Notes: generated from the letters alone by a model not told the origin. 64,000 bases of DNA from Thermolongibacillus altinsuensis (GCF_004341205.1 NZ_SLUL01000004.1:186001-250000), one strand, 5' to 3'; positions 25,060-34,451 are shown, numbered from the stretch's first letter. Translations and numbers: made by a program.

Positions 25060-25120
25060 ATGAACCTCTCCCACCTACACTTCGTTTAGAGGTGAGAGAC
25101 TTCTCGGTGAACATGTTAAA
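25060..25120 (-). repeat. orphan IS605/omegaRNA-like hairpin repeat, copy 1
   Basis: A 61-base element shared with 55911-55971 with four differences in total. On the reverse strand it runs from TTTAACATGTTCACCGAGAA to a hairpin ending GTAGGTGGGAGAGGTTCAT. That terminal hairpin resembles right ends / omegaRNA scaffolds of IS200/IS605-group elements in Bacillaceae. No tnpA or tnpB is nearby. Confidence 0.5.
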
Positions 25121-25169
25121 CATGGTACAAAGCCTTGCTGCTGTTCTTTATGAAGCAAAATGAATTTTT

Positions 25170-25730
25170 TTATCTTTTGGCAAACATTTTTTGTATAGAA
25201 CAAATGAAAACAATACTTGAAACAAAGATGATATACGTATAAGCATTAATATAAAAAGTATTTGTATATTGGTTGATCCAGCTAAAACGGTATATTTTGG
25301 AATTTACGTTAGATGGAGACCCTCCGAGTTGTTTAATTAAGTCTATAACATATGCAGCTTCCAAAACAGCGCTTATGATTAAAGTGCAGAATGAACCAAT
25401 GCTTATAAACAGCCAACCTCTCTTTGCAATGTTCATATGATTAAGGACTTTCCATAATTCCATTCCAAAAAATAAAAATGAAAATACAGCGAACATAACC
25501 ATCAAAAGCCCCGGGTTTCCGTTTCCTGAAATCACGTGAGCCTCTATCGTAAAAACTTCCGTTAAATATAGCATCCATAAACAAACTAAAAAGGATATGA
25601 CCAACCGCTTAGAGAATAGCCCCAATCTCATTCTCCCCTTATCCATTTTTCCAAATTGACATTGAATCAACATATATTCATCATGTGTCGCCATAATCAT
25701 TATCCATCTTATACCAAAATTATTGAACAA
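25170..25730 (-). CDS. four-helix membrane protein of unknown function
   Basis: A protein of up to 186 residues with about four transmembrane segments (RLVISFLVCLWMLYLTEVF, LLMVMFAVFSFLFFGMEL, GWLFISIGSFCTLIISAVLEAAYVI in outline, and YTYIIFVSSIVFICSIQKM near the C-terminus). The start is uncertain: TTG 25730, ATG 25700 and ATG 25631 are all possible, and none has an ideal ribosome binding site. It belongs to the AT-rich accessory patch. I do not recognise the family. Confidence 0.55.
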   Translation of the reverse strand: MFNNFGIRWIMIMATHDEYMLIQCQFGKMDKGRMRLGLFSKRLVISFLVCLWMLYLTEVFTIEAHVISGNGNPGLLMVMFAVFSFLFFGMELWKVLNHMNIAKRGWLFISIGSFCTLIISAVLEAAYVIDLIKQLGGSPSNVNSKIYRFSWINQYTNTFYINAYTYIIFVSSIVFICSIQKMFAKR

Positions 25731-25859
25731 CGTCTATTAAACCAATTATATCGAGAAACAAATTAAATATGGTTGTTAAAATTCGAAACTTTTTTTATCT
25801 TTCTGCGTATTAAATAGCAACACGGACCTATCGTTTTAAAAGGAAGGAGAAATCGGTGG

Positions 25860-26819
25860 ATGTTTAAAAATGCTCGCAATATTTATATGTTTGTCGCAGC
25901 TGGTCTTGTCGGGATTGTTGTAGTCATTGCTGGCTTGACGACATGGTATACCGTCGATGAATCAGAACAGGCCGTCATTTTAACATTCGGAAAGATCGAC
26001 GAGGAAGTCAGCACTCCTGGGCTACATTTCAAATTGCCGTGGCCGATACAATCCGTAAAGAAATTGTCAAAAGAAACATTTAGCTTGCAGTTTGGATATA
26101 AAGAGGAAGGCGGGAAAGTGGTAGAAGAATATCAAAAAGACACAAAGATGATTACGGGGGACGAAAATATCGTTCTTGCGGATATGGTGGTGCAATGGAA
26201 AATTACAGAACCATCGAAATTTTTATACCGTTCCTATGAACCAGAGAAAATCTTGTATAACGCGACATCCGCTTCGTTAAGAAGCGTGATTGGCAGTTCG
26301 AAAATTGATGATGCATTGACATCCGGAAAAGCACAAATTGAAGCAGAAGTAAGAGAGCTGTTAACAACGTTAATGAAAAAGTACGATATTGGCATCTCGA
26401 TATTGGCTGTTAAATTGCAAGATGTGGATCTGCCAAATGATGAAGTGCGAAAAGCCTTTACGAATGTGACCGATGCAAGAGAGACCATGAACACCAAAAT
26501 TAACGAAGCGAATAAATATCGAAATAAACGCACGAAAGAGGCAGAAGGAGAAAAAGATGCACTTATTTCACAAGCAGAGGGAGACAAAGTCGCTCGGATC
26601 GAGAAAGCACGTGGAGATGTCGCCAAATTCAATGCATTATACGAAGAGTATAAAAATTCCAAAGAAATCACGAAACATCGTTTAATGCTTGAAACGTTAG
26701 AAGAAGTGTTACCATACACGCAAATTTATATTATGAACGACGATGGAAACACAATGAAATATTTACCAATCAATCCGATGCCGAAAACATCCTCACAGAA
26801 AGGAAGTGACGGTCAATGA
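25860..26819 (+). CDS. hflK: FtsH protease modulator HflK
   Basis: A 319-residue protein with one N-terminal TM helix (residues 9-30) and an SPFH/band-7 domain (ESEQAVILTFGKIDEEVSTPGLHFKLPWPIQ). A charged coiled-coil follows (about residues 205-265, rich in Lys/Glu/Ala). HflK and HflC form a large membrane cage around FtsH in E. coli. Its stop overlaps the hflC start (ATGA), so the pair is translationally coupled. B. subtilis lacks this pair, so it is a lineage-specific feature. Confidence 0.9.
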   Translation: MFKNARNIYMFVAAGLVGIVVVIAGLTTWYTVDESEQAVILTFGKIDEEVSTPGLHFKLPWPIQSVKKLSKETFSLQFGYKEEGGKVVEEYQKDTKMITGDENIVLADMVVQWKITEPSKFLYRSYEPEKILYNATSASLRSVIGSSKIDDALTSGKAQIEAEVRELLTTLMKKYDIGISILAVKLQDVDLPNDEVRKAFTNVTDARETMNTKINEANKYRNKRTKEAEGEKDALISQAEGDKVARIEKARGDVAKFNALYEEYKNSKEITKHRLMLETLEEVLPYTQIYIMNDDGNTMKYLPINPMPKTSSQKGSDGQ

Positions 26820-27754
26820 CAACGTCCAACGATTCAACAAACATCGTTTCTCTTGATGAGAAGAAACCAAAACAGCCGAAGCTATTTCGATTCGTTATTT
26901 GGATCGTATTGGCGATCATTTTACTCGTCATTCTTCTCAGCAACGTTTACATCGTTAAGGAAAACGAATATAAAGTCGTTCGCCAATTTGGAGAAATTGT
27001 GCGCATCGATCAACAGCCCGGCTTATATTTTAAAATTCCGTTTATCCAATCCGTTACAACATTGCCAAAAGCGCAAATGTTTTACGATGTAGCCGAAGCG
27101 GAAATTAATACGAAAGACAAAAAACGAATACTCGTGAACCACTACGCGGTATGGGAAATTAAAAATCCGAAAGAAATGATTCAAAACGCTCGTACATTAG
27201 AAAATGCCGAGTCAAAGATGGATGAGTTTATTTTCTCCATTGTTCGGACCGAGCTCGGAAGATTGAACTATGATGAAATTATTAACGACGAAAAATCATC
27301 AAGAGGCAGCTTAAACGATCAAATCACAGAAAAAGTGAACGAACTTTTAGAACAAGATCGCTACGGCATTAACGTCGTCGATGTCCGAATTAAACGAATC
27401 GATCTCCCAGCTGAAAATGAGAAGTCCGTATATAAGCGCATGATTTCGGAGCGCGAATCAAAAGCGCAAGAATACTTATCGATGGGAGATGCGCAGAAGC
27501 AACGCATTATCGCCCAAACCGATCGAGAAGTAAAAGAGATGCTAGCGAAGGCACAAGCGGATGCCGAGCGGATTCGCGCATTCGGAGAACGGGAAGCGGC
27601 CCGCATCTATAATGAAACGTTCGCAAAAGATCCGGATTTTTATCAATTTTATCGGACGTTGGAATCGTATAAAAAGACGATTGGCGAAGACACCGTCGTC
27701 ATTCTTCCGGCCAACTCTCCATACGCGAAATGGTTGCTTGGCAACATGAAATAA
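26816..27754 (+). CDS. hflC: FtsH protease modulator HflC
   Basis: A 312-residue SPFH protein with a TM helix at about residues 24-46, the HflC-type motif VKENEYKVVRQFGEIVRIDQQPGLYFKIPFIQSV, and the coiled-coil QRIIAQTDREVKEMLAKAQADAERIRAFGEREAARIY. The closing segment FYRTLESYKKTIGEDTVVILPANSPYAKWLLG is typical of HflC. It partners HflK encoded immediately upstream. A strong terminator is shared with the convergent ogt. Confidence 0.92.
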   Translation: MTTSNDSTNIVSLDEKKPKQPKLFRFVIWIVLAIILLVILLSNVYIVKENEYKVVRQFGEIVRIDQQPGLYFKIPFIQSVTTLPKAQMFYDVAEAEINTKDKKRILVNHYAVWEIKNPKEMIQNARTLENAESKMDEFIFSIVRTELGRLNYDEIINDEKSSRGSLNDQITEKVNELLEQDRYGINVVDVRIKRIDLPAENEKSVYKRMISERESKAQEYLSMGDAQKQRIIAQTDREVKEMLAKAQADAERIRAFGEREAARIYNETFAKDPDFYQFYRTLESYKKTIGEDTVVILPANSPYAKWLLGNMK

Positions 27755-27764
27755 GTAAGAAAAG

Positions 27765-27792
27765 AGCTGACTTTGACTGATCGAAGTCAGCT
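27765..27792. terminator. bidirectional terminator between hflC and ogt
   Basis: AGCTGACTT / AAGTCAGCT stem, 10-base loop, followed by TTTTCTC. The ogt stop codon lies in it. Confidence 0.8.
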
Positions 27793-28245
27793 TTTCTCAT
27801 GCCTTAACAACCATTCTTTCCGTTGCGTTCCCCAAGCGTATCCGCCTAGTTTGCCGCCTGCACGAACGACCCGATGACAAGGAACAATAATGCTAATCGG
27901 ATTTTGTCCAACAGCGTTTCCGACCGCCCTTACCGCTTTTGGATGATTGATGCTTTTTGCAATCTCCCCATAAGAAATCACTTCGCCATAAGGAATTTCT
28001 AAAAGTTTTTTCCATACACGTTTTTGAAATTCTGTTCCGTTTAAATGAAGAGGGACCGAAAATGTTGCTCGTTTCTTTTGAAAATACTCGTCCAATTCCA
28101 TTACGCATTGCTTGATGCACGAAGGAATATTTTCGCTCGATGGTTGCGGTTTTTCTACAAAGTAAATGCCTCCAATTCCTTCGTCTGTGCCTTGAATTTC
28201 GATCCATCCAATCGGTGACTCATAATAAGCGACGAAATTACTCAT
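27787..28245 (-). CDS. ogt: methylated-DNA-protein-cysteine methyltransferase
   Basis: A 152-residue suicide DNA repair enzyme. The acceptor Cys123 lies in IIVPCHRVV, with the recognition helix RAVGNAVGQNP and the terminal KEWLLRHE. It transfers the alkyl group from O6-alkylguanine to itself. It is a single-domain type without the Ada regulatory part. Terminator sharing with hflC shows a convergent arrangement. Confidence 0.93.
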   Translation of the reverse strand: MSNFVAYYESPIGWIEIQGTDEGIGGIYFVEKPQPSSENIPSCIKQCVMELDEYFQKKRATFSVPLHLNGTEFQKRVWKKLLEIPYGEVISYGEIAKSINHPKAVRAVGNAVGQNPISIIVPCHRVVRAGGKLGGYAWGTQRKEWLLRHEKS

Positions 28246-28351
28246 AGTTTCTCCTCCATTTGCATTGCCAATTCACACAACATTTACAGTGAAAAAAACA
28301 GCGTATTCATCGCAAACTAATGATATCTCCTCACGATAAGGAGGCCCAACC

Positions 28352-28606
28352 TTGAACACCATTGATTATGACAAAGCGCTATACTACACGTACCGCTCAG
28401 AATGGGATAATTTACTTATTCTAATGGTGCGGACAAAAGATGATTTACTTTCCAAAAAAATCGAACACTTTCTTCATGCATATAATTTCGAGAAGGACTA
28501 TTCGATCGTCCAGAAACGTCTAAATGCTCTGTTGCGCTATATCGAACATGCGCTTGAAATAGGCGAAGAAGAAACAACGATCGAACCCCATGTTTATTAC
28601 CGTTAA
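28352..28606 (+). CDS. yhdB: YhdB-like protein
   Basis: An 84-residue protein beginning MNTIDYDKALYYTYRSEWDNLLILMVRTKDDLLSKKIEHFLHAY in outline, characteristic of the small YhdB family confined to Bacillaceae. AAGGAGG lies seven bases before TTG 28352. There are no membrane segments or metal motifs. The function is unknown; conservation of neighbourhood is the main reason for the name. Confidence 0.75.
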   Translation: MNTIDYDKALYYTYRSEWDNLLILMVRTKDDLLSKKIEHFLHAYNFEKDYSIVQKRLNALLRYIEHALEIGEEETTIEPHVYYR

Positions 28607-28649
28607 CAAGTGAAAAGGGAGGGAATGGCCCCTGCCTTTTCACCTTCTT

Positions 28650-29372
28650 TTAAGCAATCGGATACTTTTGAATAAGCGGATGCAAAACAATTTCATCAAT
28701 GAGCATATGTTTCGGCGCACTCGCCATATAAACAACGGCATCAGCGATATCCTCTGCTTTTAACCAATCTTGTTTCTCTGGAGCTCCTTGCACCGAATTG
28801 GCAAAGTATGTATCAACCATTCCCGGATTAATCGTTCCAACCCGAATTCCGTATTCACGCACCTCTTGTGCAAGCGAACCGGAAAAACCTTGAACCGCAT
28901 ATTTCGTCGCTGTATAAGCGGCACCATTCGGGATCGTATAACGTCCAACATCTGAAGAAATGGTAATAATCGTACCTGATTTTTGTTTTTTCATGTGCGG
29001 CAAGACCGCTTTTGTTCCGATAAATACTCCTTGCACATTTACTTCAAACACTCTTTTCCACTCATCGATCGTTGTTTCTTCAACAGGTTTGAAAAAGCCA
29101 ATTCCTGCATTGTTGACAAGAAGATCAATTCGTCCAAACTTCTGAATCGTTTCGCTCACCATACGATTCATTTGTTCTTCGTTTGCGACATCGACTTGAA
29201 ATGTTTCCACATCAACAAATCCTTGCTTTTTCAATTCTTCGCCTGTTTTATGAATTTCTTCAGAACTTCCAACGAGCGCTAATTTCGCACCTTTCTCAGC
29301 TAATTTATGCGCAATCGCTTTGCCAATTCCACGTGAAGCTCCTGTAATGATTGCGACTTGACCTTTTAACAT
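28650..29372 (-). CDS. short-chain dehydrogenase/reductase (FabG-like)
   Basis: A 240-residue classical SDR: cofactor motif GASRGIG (11-17), NNAG in LVNNAGIGFF, catalytic serine in ITISSDVGR and YTATK active-site motif. It resembles 3-oxoacyl-ACP reductase-type enzymes such as B. subtilis YoxD; the substrate is not determined by the sequence. ATG 29372 is selected because AAAGGGTG lies upstream; the longer frame lacks support. It lies 80 bases downstream of pgcA on the same strand. Confidence 0.88.
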   Translation of the reverse strand: MLKGQVAIITGASRGIGKAIAHKLAEKGAKLALVGSSEEIHKTGEELKKQGFVDVETFQVDVANEEQMNRMVSETIQKFGRIDLLVNNAGIGFFKPVEETTIDEWKRVFEVNVQGVFIGTKAVLPHMKKQKSGTIITISSDVGRYTIPNGAAYTATKYAVQGFSGSLAQEVREYGIRVGTINPGMVDTYFANSVQGAPEKQDWLKAEDIADAVVYMASAPKHMLIDEIVLHPLIQKYPIA

Positions 29373-29451
29373 GAACAACACCCTTTCACAAATCTTTGAC
29401 AACGATTTCATCTTACCGATTGTTTTGAAAAAAAACAACCGATAAGGCGTT

Positions 29452-31203
29452 TTATGCCTTACCAGCTGTTTCGTTCAACAATGCCTGAACTTGTTCCATT
29501 ACGGATGAAGTAAGAGTTTGTAATTGTTGTTTGCCAGCTTCAAGCGAATTTCCTTTTATCCCAAAATAAAATTTCACTTTCGGCTCCGTTCCCGATGGTC
29601 GAATGCAAAACCAAGAACCGTCCTCTAAAATGTATTTTAATACGTTCGATTTTGGCAACGTAATCGCACCTTTCGTTCCCGCATGGACATCCGTACGCTC
29701 GCTCGTTTTATAATCTTCGATGATGACTACTTTTTTACCTGCGACAGTGGTTGGCGGATTCATACGAAAGGCAGCAAGAAGAGCCTCAATTTGCTCAGCG
29801 CCTTCTTTTCCTTTTAACGTTAATGATTGTAAACCTTCCTGATAATATCCATACTGCTCAAATAAATTCATTAATGCCTCATATAAAGACAGCCCTTGTT
29901 TTTTATAAAACGCGCACACTTCAACAGCTAACAACGCAGCTTGCACAGCATCTTTATCTCGCGCAAAATCACCAATTAAATACCCATAGCTTTCTTCATA
30001 ACCGAATTGAAATGCATATTGTCCTGTTTGTTCATACTCCTTCATTTTTTCCCCGATAAATTTAAAACCTGTTAACGTATCGATCGTCTCTAACCCGAAC
30101 GATTGAGCGATGGCGCGGCCAAATTCAGATGTGACAATGGTTTTTAAAACAACACCGTTTTTCGGCAATTGCCCTTTTTCTTTCTTTTGGGAAAGAATGT
30201 AGTGAAGAAGCAGTCCGCCTGTTTGATTGCCTGTCAGGACAACGTATTCCCCGCTCTTATCTTTCACCGCGATCCCTAGTCGATCCGCATCAGGATCGGT
30301 GGCAATCAATAAATCCGCATCAACTTCATGACCAAGGAGAATGGCCAGCTCAAAAGCTGCATGTTCTTCTGGATTTGGTGATTTCACCGTTGAAAAATTC
30401 GGATCTGGTTTCTCTTGTTCTTTCACGACAAATACATTTCGATAACCTAATGCTTCCAATCCGCGCCGCACAGGTTTGTTTGCTGTCCCATGCAACGGCG
30501 TAAATACGATTTTTACATCCACTTCCTGCGCCAACTGTGGATTTAACGAAATCGTTTTTAACTTTTCTATGTATGCTTTGTCAATCTCTTCTCCGATGAT
30601 GCGAATAAGCCCTTTTTCTTTTAAAGTCTCTTCCGATTCAACATGAATGGCCAATTCATTTTCTACTTCATTGACGTATTGGATCACTAAATCAGCTGTT
30701 TGCGGCGGAAGCTGTCCCCCATCTTCTCCATATACTTTATATCCGTTATATTCAGGCGGATTATGGCTAGCTGTAATGACAATTCCGGAAAAAGCATGTA
30801 AATGACGAACGGCAAAAGATAATTCCGGCGTTGGTCGCAATTCATCAAACACATACGTTTGAATTCCGTGTGTCGCTATCGTTTTTGCCGCCTCCATTGC
30901 AAACTCTGGAGATTTATGCCGAGAATCGTAAGCGATCACGACCCCTCGTTTTTTTGCCTCTTCCCCAAACGATTCAATATATCGAGCTAATCCTTTTGAC
31001 GCTTTCCGAACCGTATAGATGTTCATTCGATTCGTACCTGGTCCGATTTCGCCGCGCATTCCACCTGTTCCAAATTCTAAATTTTTATAAAAACAATCTT
31101 CGAGGAGCTTTTCATCATGTTCCATTGCTTCTAATTGCTCTTTCAATTCTTCGTCTAAATGTTCCGCTTGTTTCCATTGGTTATATGTATGTTGCCAACT
31201 CAC
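29452..31203 (-). CDS. pgcA: alpha-phosphoglucomutase PgcA
   Basis: A 583-residue phosphohexomutase. The phosphoserine loop is [15 protein letters not shown] (Ser about 146), the metal loop DPDADR, the sugar-binding [14 protein letters not shown] and the phosphate-binding RPSGTEPK near the C-terminus. It interconverts glucose-6-phosphate and glucose-1-phosphate for UDP-glucose and wall glycolipid synthesis. GTG 31203 is chosen, seven bases after GGAGG, and gives the length of B. subtilis PgcA; the longer frame from 31230 would overlap the ribosome binding site. Confidence 0.94.
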   Translation of the reverse strand: MSWQHTYNQWKQAEHLDEELKEQLEAMEHDEKLLEDCFYKNLEFGTGGMRGEIGPGTNRMNIYTVRKASKGLARYIESFGEEAKKRGVVIAYDSRHKSPEFAMEAAKTIATHGIQTYVFDELRPTPELSFAVRHLHAFSGIVITASHNPPEYNGYKVYGEDGGQLPPQTADLVIQYVNEVENELAIHVESEETLKEKGLIRIIGEEIDKAYIEKLKTISLNPQLAQEVDVKIVFTPLHGTANKPVRRGLEALGYRNVFVVKEQEKPDPNFSTVKSPNPEEHAAFELAILLGHEVDADLLIATDPDADRLGIAVKDKSGEYVVLTGNQTGGLLLHYILSQKKEKGQLPKNGVVLKTIVTSEFGRAIAQSFGLETIDTLTGFKFIGEKMKEYEQTGQYAFQFGYEESYGYLIGDFARDKDAVQAALLAVEVCAFYKKQGLSLYEALMNLFEQYGYYQEGLQSLTLKGKEGAEQIEALLAAFRMNPPTTVAGKKVVIIEDYKTSERTDVHAGTKGAITLPKSNVLKYILEDGSWFCIRPSGTEPKVKFYFGIKGNSLEAGKQQLQTLTSSVMEQVQALLNETAGKA

Positions 31204-31319
31204 GATTATCCCTCCATAATATTCGATCATTTTAACCTATTCGTTAAAATGCCAACAAATTCCTCCCCTTTATAAAGAAAGAGAGCTTTCACACTTGGGT
31301 GAGAAAGCCCCCTCCACGT

Positions 31320-31751
31320 TTACGCGTTAGGTTGAGAAGGTTCGGAAATGTTGGATAACGCTTGTTCAGCTTGCTGATCATAAGCATTGTTTGTCGCGAT
31401 ATCCCCTAAAGCAACAATTCCGCATAGTTGATTGTTTTGAACAATTGGCAAACGGCGAATTTGATTTTTGGACATCATTTTCGCTGCCTCGTCTACGCTC
31501 ATGTTTGGCGTGCCTGTAATCACGTTACTCGACATCACTTGTGAAACGGAAGTCGAAGAATTTAATCCTTGTGCCGTTGAACGAAGCGCGATATCGCGGT
31601 CCGTTAAAATTCCTTTTACTTGACCATTTTCCACGACTGGAATCGCTCCAACATTATGTTGACTCATCAGTTGGGCAGCTTCTTGCACCGTTTGATTCGG
31701 TGTAACGGTTGCCACTTGTTTTGTCATAATGTTTTCAATCGTATTGTTCAA
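31320..31751 (-). CDS. yhcV: two-CBS-domain protein YhcV
   Basis: A 143-residue protein made of a CBS pair: IMTKQVATVTPNQTVQEAAQLMSQHNVGAIPVVE...GILTDRDIA and VMSSNVITGTPNMSVDEAAKMMSKNQIRRLPIVQ...GIVALGDIA in outline. CBS pairs usually bind adenine nucleotides. TTG 31751 follows AAAGGAGAGG. The longer frame upstream runs through the structured repeat and is not coding. yhcU and yhcT are close by, as in B. subtilis. Confidence 0.88.
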   Translation of the reverse strand: MNNTIENIMTKQVATVTPNQTVQEAAQLMSQHNVGAIPVVENGQVKGILTDRDIALRSTAQGLNSSTSVSQVMSSNVITGTPNMSVDEAAKMMSKNQIRRLPIVQNNQLCGIVALGDIATNNAYDQQAEQALSNISEPSQPNA

Positions 31752-31860
31752 TGCAATCCTCTCCTTTCGCCCCTTATTATTTACGTTTTTTATCTTGTTA
31801 TGGCTAGCAAATATGTCCTCGAGCGGAAGGAAAGGGGACTGAGTAAAATGTTTATGGTAA

Positions 31861-31989
31861 TTTCTGCCACTTTTTCCGAACGAGAACGCCATCGGACAAA
31901 TATATTTGTCCGTGGAGCGTTCTTCGTTCGGATTGGCATGCGGTTCGCATGCCCAGTCTGCCAAATTCTTTGGCAGACCGTGGCAGAAA
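31861..31989. repeat. structured repeat element, copy B
   Basis: Outer stem TTTCTGCCAC / GTGGCAGAAA. Inner hairpins: CCGAACG..CGTTCGG extended by AGAACGC/GCGTTCT with an added GGACAAAT/ATTTGTCC hairpin, then GGCATGCG/CGCATGCC, and GTCTGCCAAA/TTTGGCAGAC. Compared with copy A at 9.2 kb the loops and several stem pairs differ, but the pairs change together. It lies between the divergent yhcV and bdbC. Confidence 0.75.
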
Positions 31990-32040
31990 AGAAGGAAGAG
32001 GCTCCTACAAAACTTGACTCACACAGAAAAAAGGGATTCA

Positions 32041-32069
32041 TTTACACCATTTCTTTTCTTGACTATAAT
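32041..32069 (+). promoter_or_regulatory. sigma-A promoter of bdbC
   Basis: TTTACA (32041-32046), 17-base spacer and perfect TATAAT (32064-32069), about 37 bases before the start codon. Confidence 0.75.
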
Positions 32070-32105
32070 GGATAAGGAAACGATGCATAAAAGAAGGTGC
32101 TTTGG

Positions 32106-32528
32106 ATGAATCGAAGGGAAAATTATTTGTTAGCAGCATGGGGAGTTTCTCTTATTGCGACACTAGGGAGCCTTTACTTTTCTGAAATTATGAAATTTAT
32201 TCCTTGTGAACTTTGCTGGTTTCAGCGCATTTTTATGTATCCGCAAGTCATTTTGCTCGGAATGGCATTTGTTCGAAAAGACTTTAACATGGCTCGCTAT
32301 AGCCTTGTCTTATCCATCATTGGCGGAACGATCTCTACTTATCATTACCTTATTCAAAAAGTTCCGTTCTTTAAAGAAAATGCTCCATCATGCGGCATGA
32401 TTCCATGCACAGGACAATATATTAACTGGTTCGGCTTTATTACCATTCCATTTCTTGCTTTAACGGCATTTATTTTAATTATCTTGCTCAGTTATTTCAT
32501 TATTCGCACAGAGAAAGAAGGGAAATGA
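32106..32528 (+). CDS. bdbC: thiol-disulfide oxidoreductase BdbC (DsbB-like)
   Basis: A 140-residue DsbB-like quinone-linked oxidase with four TM helices and two redox cysteine pairs: CELC (34, 37) and Cys96/Cys101 (PSCGMIPCTG). It reoxidises a partner thiol oxidase at the membrane's outer face. ATG 32106 has AAGGTG six bases upstream. Its stop overlaps the start of the downstream thioredoxin-fold gene (ATGA). Confidence 0.93.
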   Translation: MNRRENYLLAAWGVSLIATLGSLYFSEIMKFIPCELCWFQRIFMYPQVILLGMAFVRKDFNMARYSLVLSIIGGTISTYHYLIQKVPFFKENAPSCGMIPCTGQYINWFGFITIPFLALTAFILIILLSYFIIRTEKEGK

Positions 32529-32995
32529 CATTGAAAAAATTAATCATTTTTGGATCGATTATTGTCGCTCTGTTTGCTGCGCTTGCATTTATTACATCTT
32601 ATCAACAAAAAGAAAAAGCAAAAGGGAATCCGTTTCATAAAGATGAATTACATCCAGCGACGATCGAACAACTAGATGACCCAAATTATCAAAACATCAT
32701 CTTGCCAGATGAATTAGAAAAAGCTCTTGCCAATAAAGAAACGATGACGATTTATTTTTACAGTTCCACTTGCGAATACTGTAAAAAAACAACACCGATC
32801 GTCGTTCCGCTTGCAAAAGAAATGGGAATTGATTTAAAACTGTTTAACCTTCTTGAATTTGAACAAGGTTGGGATACCTATAAAATTGAAGCGACACCAA
32901 CCATTGTTCGTTACGAAAACGGAAAAGAAGTAGCACGCATACAAGGTTATTACGAAGAGCCGGTATTTCGTAAATGGTTTGAAAAACTTCAATAG
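32525..32995 (+). CDS. membrane-anchored thioredoxin-fold protein (BdbA-like)
   Basis: A 156-residue protein with an N-terminal signal anchor (residues 5-25) and an extracytoplasmic thioredoxin domain. The CEYC active site is at 83-86 and the cis-proline motif is IEATPTIVRY. With BdbC just upstream it probably makes a disulfide exchange pair for exported proteins. The exact counterpart (BdbA, StoA or ResA-like) is uncertain. Confidence 0.88.
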   Translation: MTLKKLIIFGSIIVALFAALAFITSYQQKEKAKGNPFHKDELHPATIEQLDDPNYQNIILPDELEKALANKETMTIYFYSSTCEYCKKTTPIVVPLAKEMGIDLKLFNLLEFEQGWDTYKIEATPTIVRYENGKEVARIQGYYEEPVFRKWFEKLQ

Positions 32996-33018
32996 AAGCC
33001 TTCGAATCGAAGGCTTCT
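32994..33018. terminator. terminator between bdb operon and yhcU
   Basis: Perfect 11-bp stem AGAAGCCTTCG / CGAAGGCTTCT, loop AAT, then TTTAC. Confidence 0.8.
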
Positions 33019-33411
33019 TTACATTACCCATGAATGAAGCGGTTTTTTATAGATGCTTATATACTCATCTTTTTTTTGCTTAAAATGATCAATGGTGAGC
33101 GGAAAACTAATTCCATGTTTTTCTAATAGAGCGACATTTCGTTGAAAAAGCGTTTGATAGCGCATTGGAATTTTTTCAGACGGCAGCGATTCAATAATCG
33201 CCATTAATGATTGCAAAGAAGAAATAATGGAAAACGCCTCTTTTAATGTGCCATTATACATATCTGGATTAAATGATAGGACGCCTAAATTTTCTAAATT
33301 AAAAATTTCTTGATCGGTAAAATAATTAGGAAAAATGTTTGTATAAAATTGCTCAATTAACGAGTGAATATAATCTTTTTGCCCTTGTGTTGCTGCATAT
33401 ACCGTTCTCAA
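33019..33411 (-). CDS. yhcU: YhcU family protein
   Basis: A protein of about 130 residues, soluble and helical (TVYAATQGQKDYIHSLIEQFYTNIFPNYFTDQEI...). Size and position next to yhcT and yhcV point to YhcU of Bacillus, which has no known function. Two starts compete: TTG 33411 behind GGTGAGGGAG (used here) and ATG 33432 behind AGGA. It is convergent with the bdb operon. Confidence 0.72.
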   Translation of the reverse strand: MRTVYAATQGQKDYIHSLIEQFYTNIFPNYFTDQEIFNLENLGVLSFNPDMYNGTLKEAFSIISSLQSLMAIIESLPSEKIPMRYQTLFQRNVALLEKHGISFPLTIDHFKQKKDEYISIYKKPLHSWVM

Positions 33412-33537
33412 TTCTCCCTCACCTTTTTCCATTTTTCTTCCTAATTTCTAGGAAGATTGTATCATAATCCATCACTCTTTTGCTTTAGTAATTATTTGTA
33501 AATTTTATTTATATAAACAAGAAAGAAGGAAAAAACG

Positions 33538-34443
33538 ATGAATATATTCAAAAAAGGGGAATGGCTAGATATTCAAGTCCCTGAAAGATGGAATGCATTG
33601 TCGCTTGAATACATACTAAAAAACGTTTGGCAAGTACCAAAAAAAATACTCCATGATTGGAAAATGACCAACGGTATTAAATTAAACGGAAATCATGTTC
33701 ACCTACAAACGTTATTAACAACAAACGATCGACTGCAACTTCATGTTTTTAAGCCCGAACCGCTTGACATCGAACCAACGTGGATGCCGCTTGACATTTT
33801 ATTCGAAGATGATCACGTGCTCGTCCTTAATAAGCCAGCCGGAATCGATGTTCATCCAACCGATTCGCATCAAAGTCATACGTTAGCCAACGCAGTCGCT
33901 TTCCACTTTCAATGTGAGGGAATTACTAGGAAAGTCCGTCACATTCATCGGTTAGATCGCGATACAAGCGGTGCGATTTTATTTGCAAAGCATGCGTTAG
34001 CTGGCGCGATCCTTGATCGTTTATTAGCGGAAAGAAAAATCAAACGAACGTATATCGCTCTCGTTCACGGAAAACTAAAAAAGAAAAAAGGAACGATTAA
34101 CGCACCGATCGGTCGCGACCGTCACCATCCAACGAAAAGAAGAGTGTCCAAAACTGGACAACCTGCTATCACGCACTATGAAGTTTTACAATATGATCAA
34201 AATCAAAATGTTTCTCTCGTTCGATTGCAACTCGATACGGGACGTACCCATCAAATTCGCGTTCATCTGAGTTACCTTGGCCATCCTTTAGTAGGAGATG
34301 TATTGTATGGAGGAGATCCTTCTCTTCCAAGACAAGCTTTACATGCCATCTCCCTTTCCTTCCCTCACCCATTTACAGAGGAGCAAATCGAGTGCACAGC
34401 ACCGCCAAACGATTCTGTTTTCGATTTGATCAAAAAAGCATAA
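33538..34443 (+). CDS. yhcT: RluA-family pseudouridine synthase YhcT
   Basis: A 301-residue enzyme: an S4-like N-terminal part (residues 1-75) and a catalytic domain with HRLDRDTSG (catalytic Asp140), NKPAGIDVHPT at 98-108, and QLDTGRTHQIRVHLSYLGHPLVGDVLYG near the C-terminus. It isomerises uridine in rRNA or tRNA; the site is unknown. AGAAAGAAGGA precedes ATG 33538. A strong terminator is shared with yugS. Confidence 0.92.
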   Translation: MNIFKKGEWLDIQVPERWNALSLEYILKNVWQVPKKILHDWKMTNGIKLNGNHVHLQTLLTTNDRLQLHVFKPEPLDIEPTWMPLDILFEDDHVLVLNKPAGIDVHPTDSHQSHTLANAVAFHFQCEGITRKVRHIHRLDRDTSGAILFAKHALAGAILDRLLAERKIKRTYIALVHGKLKKKKGTINAPIGRDRHHPTKRRVSKTGQPAITHYEVLQYDQNQNVSLVRLQLDTGRTHQIRVHLSYLGHPLVGDVLYGGDPSLPRQALHAISLSFPHPFTEEQIECTAPPNDSVFDLIKKA

Positions 34444-34451
34444 AAAAAAAC

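Noticed and set aside
31752-32075. Open frames on both strands across the structured repeat at 31.9 kb, including an N-terminal extension of yhcV
   Set aside because: They have no ribosome binding site and their codons follow the hairpin arms; yhcV has a proper TTG start at 31751.
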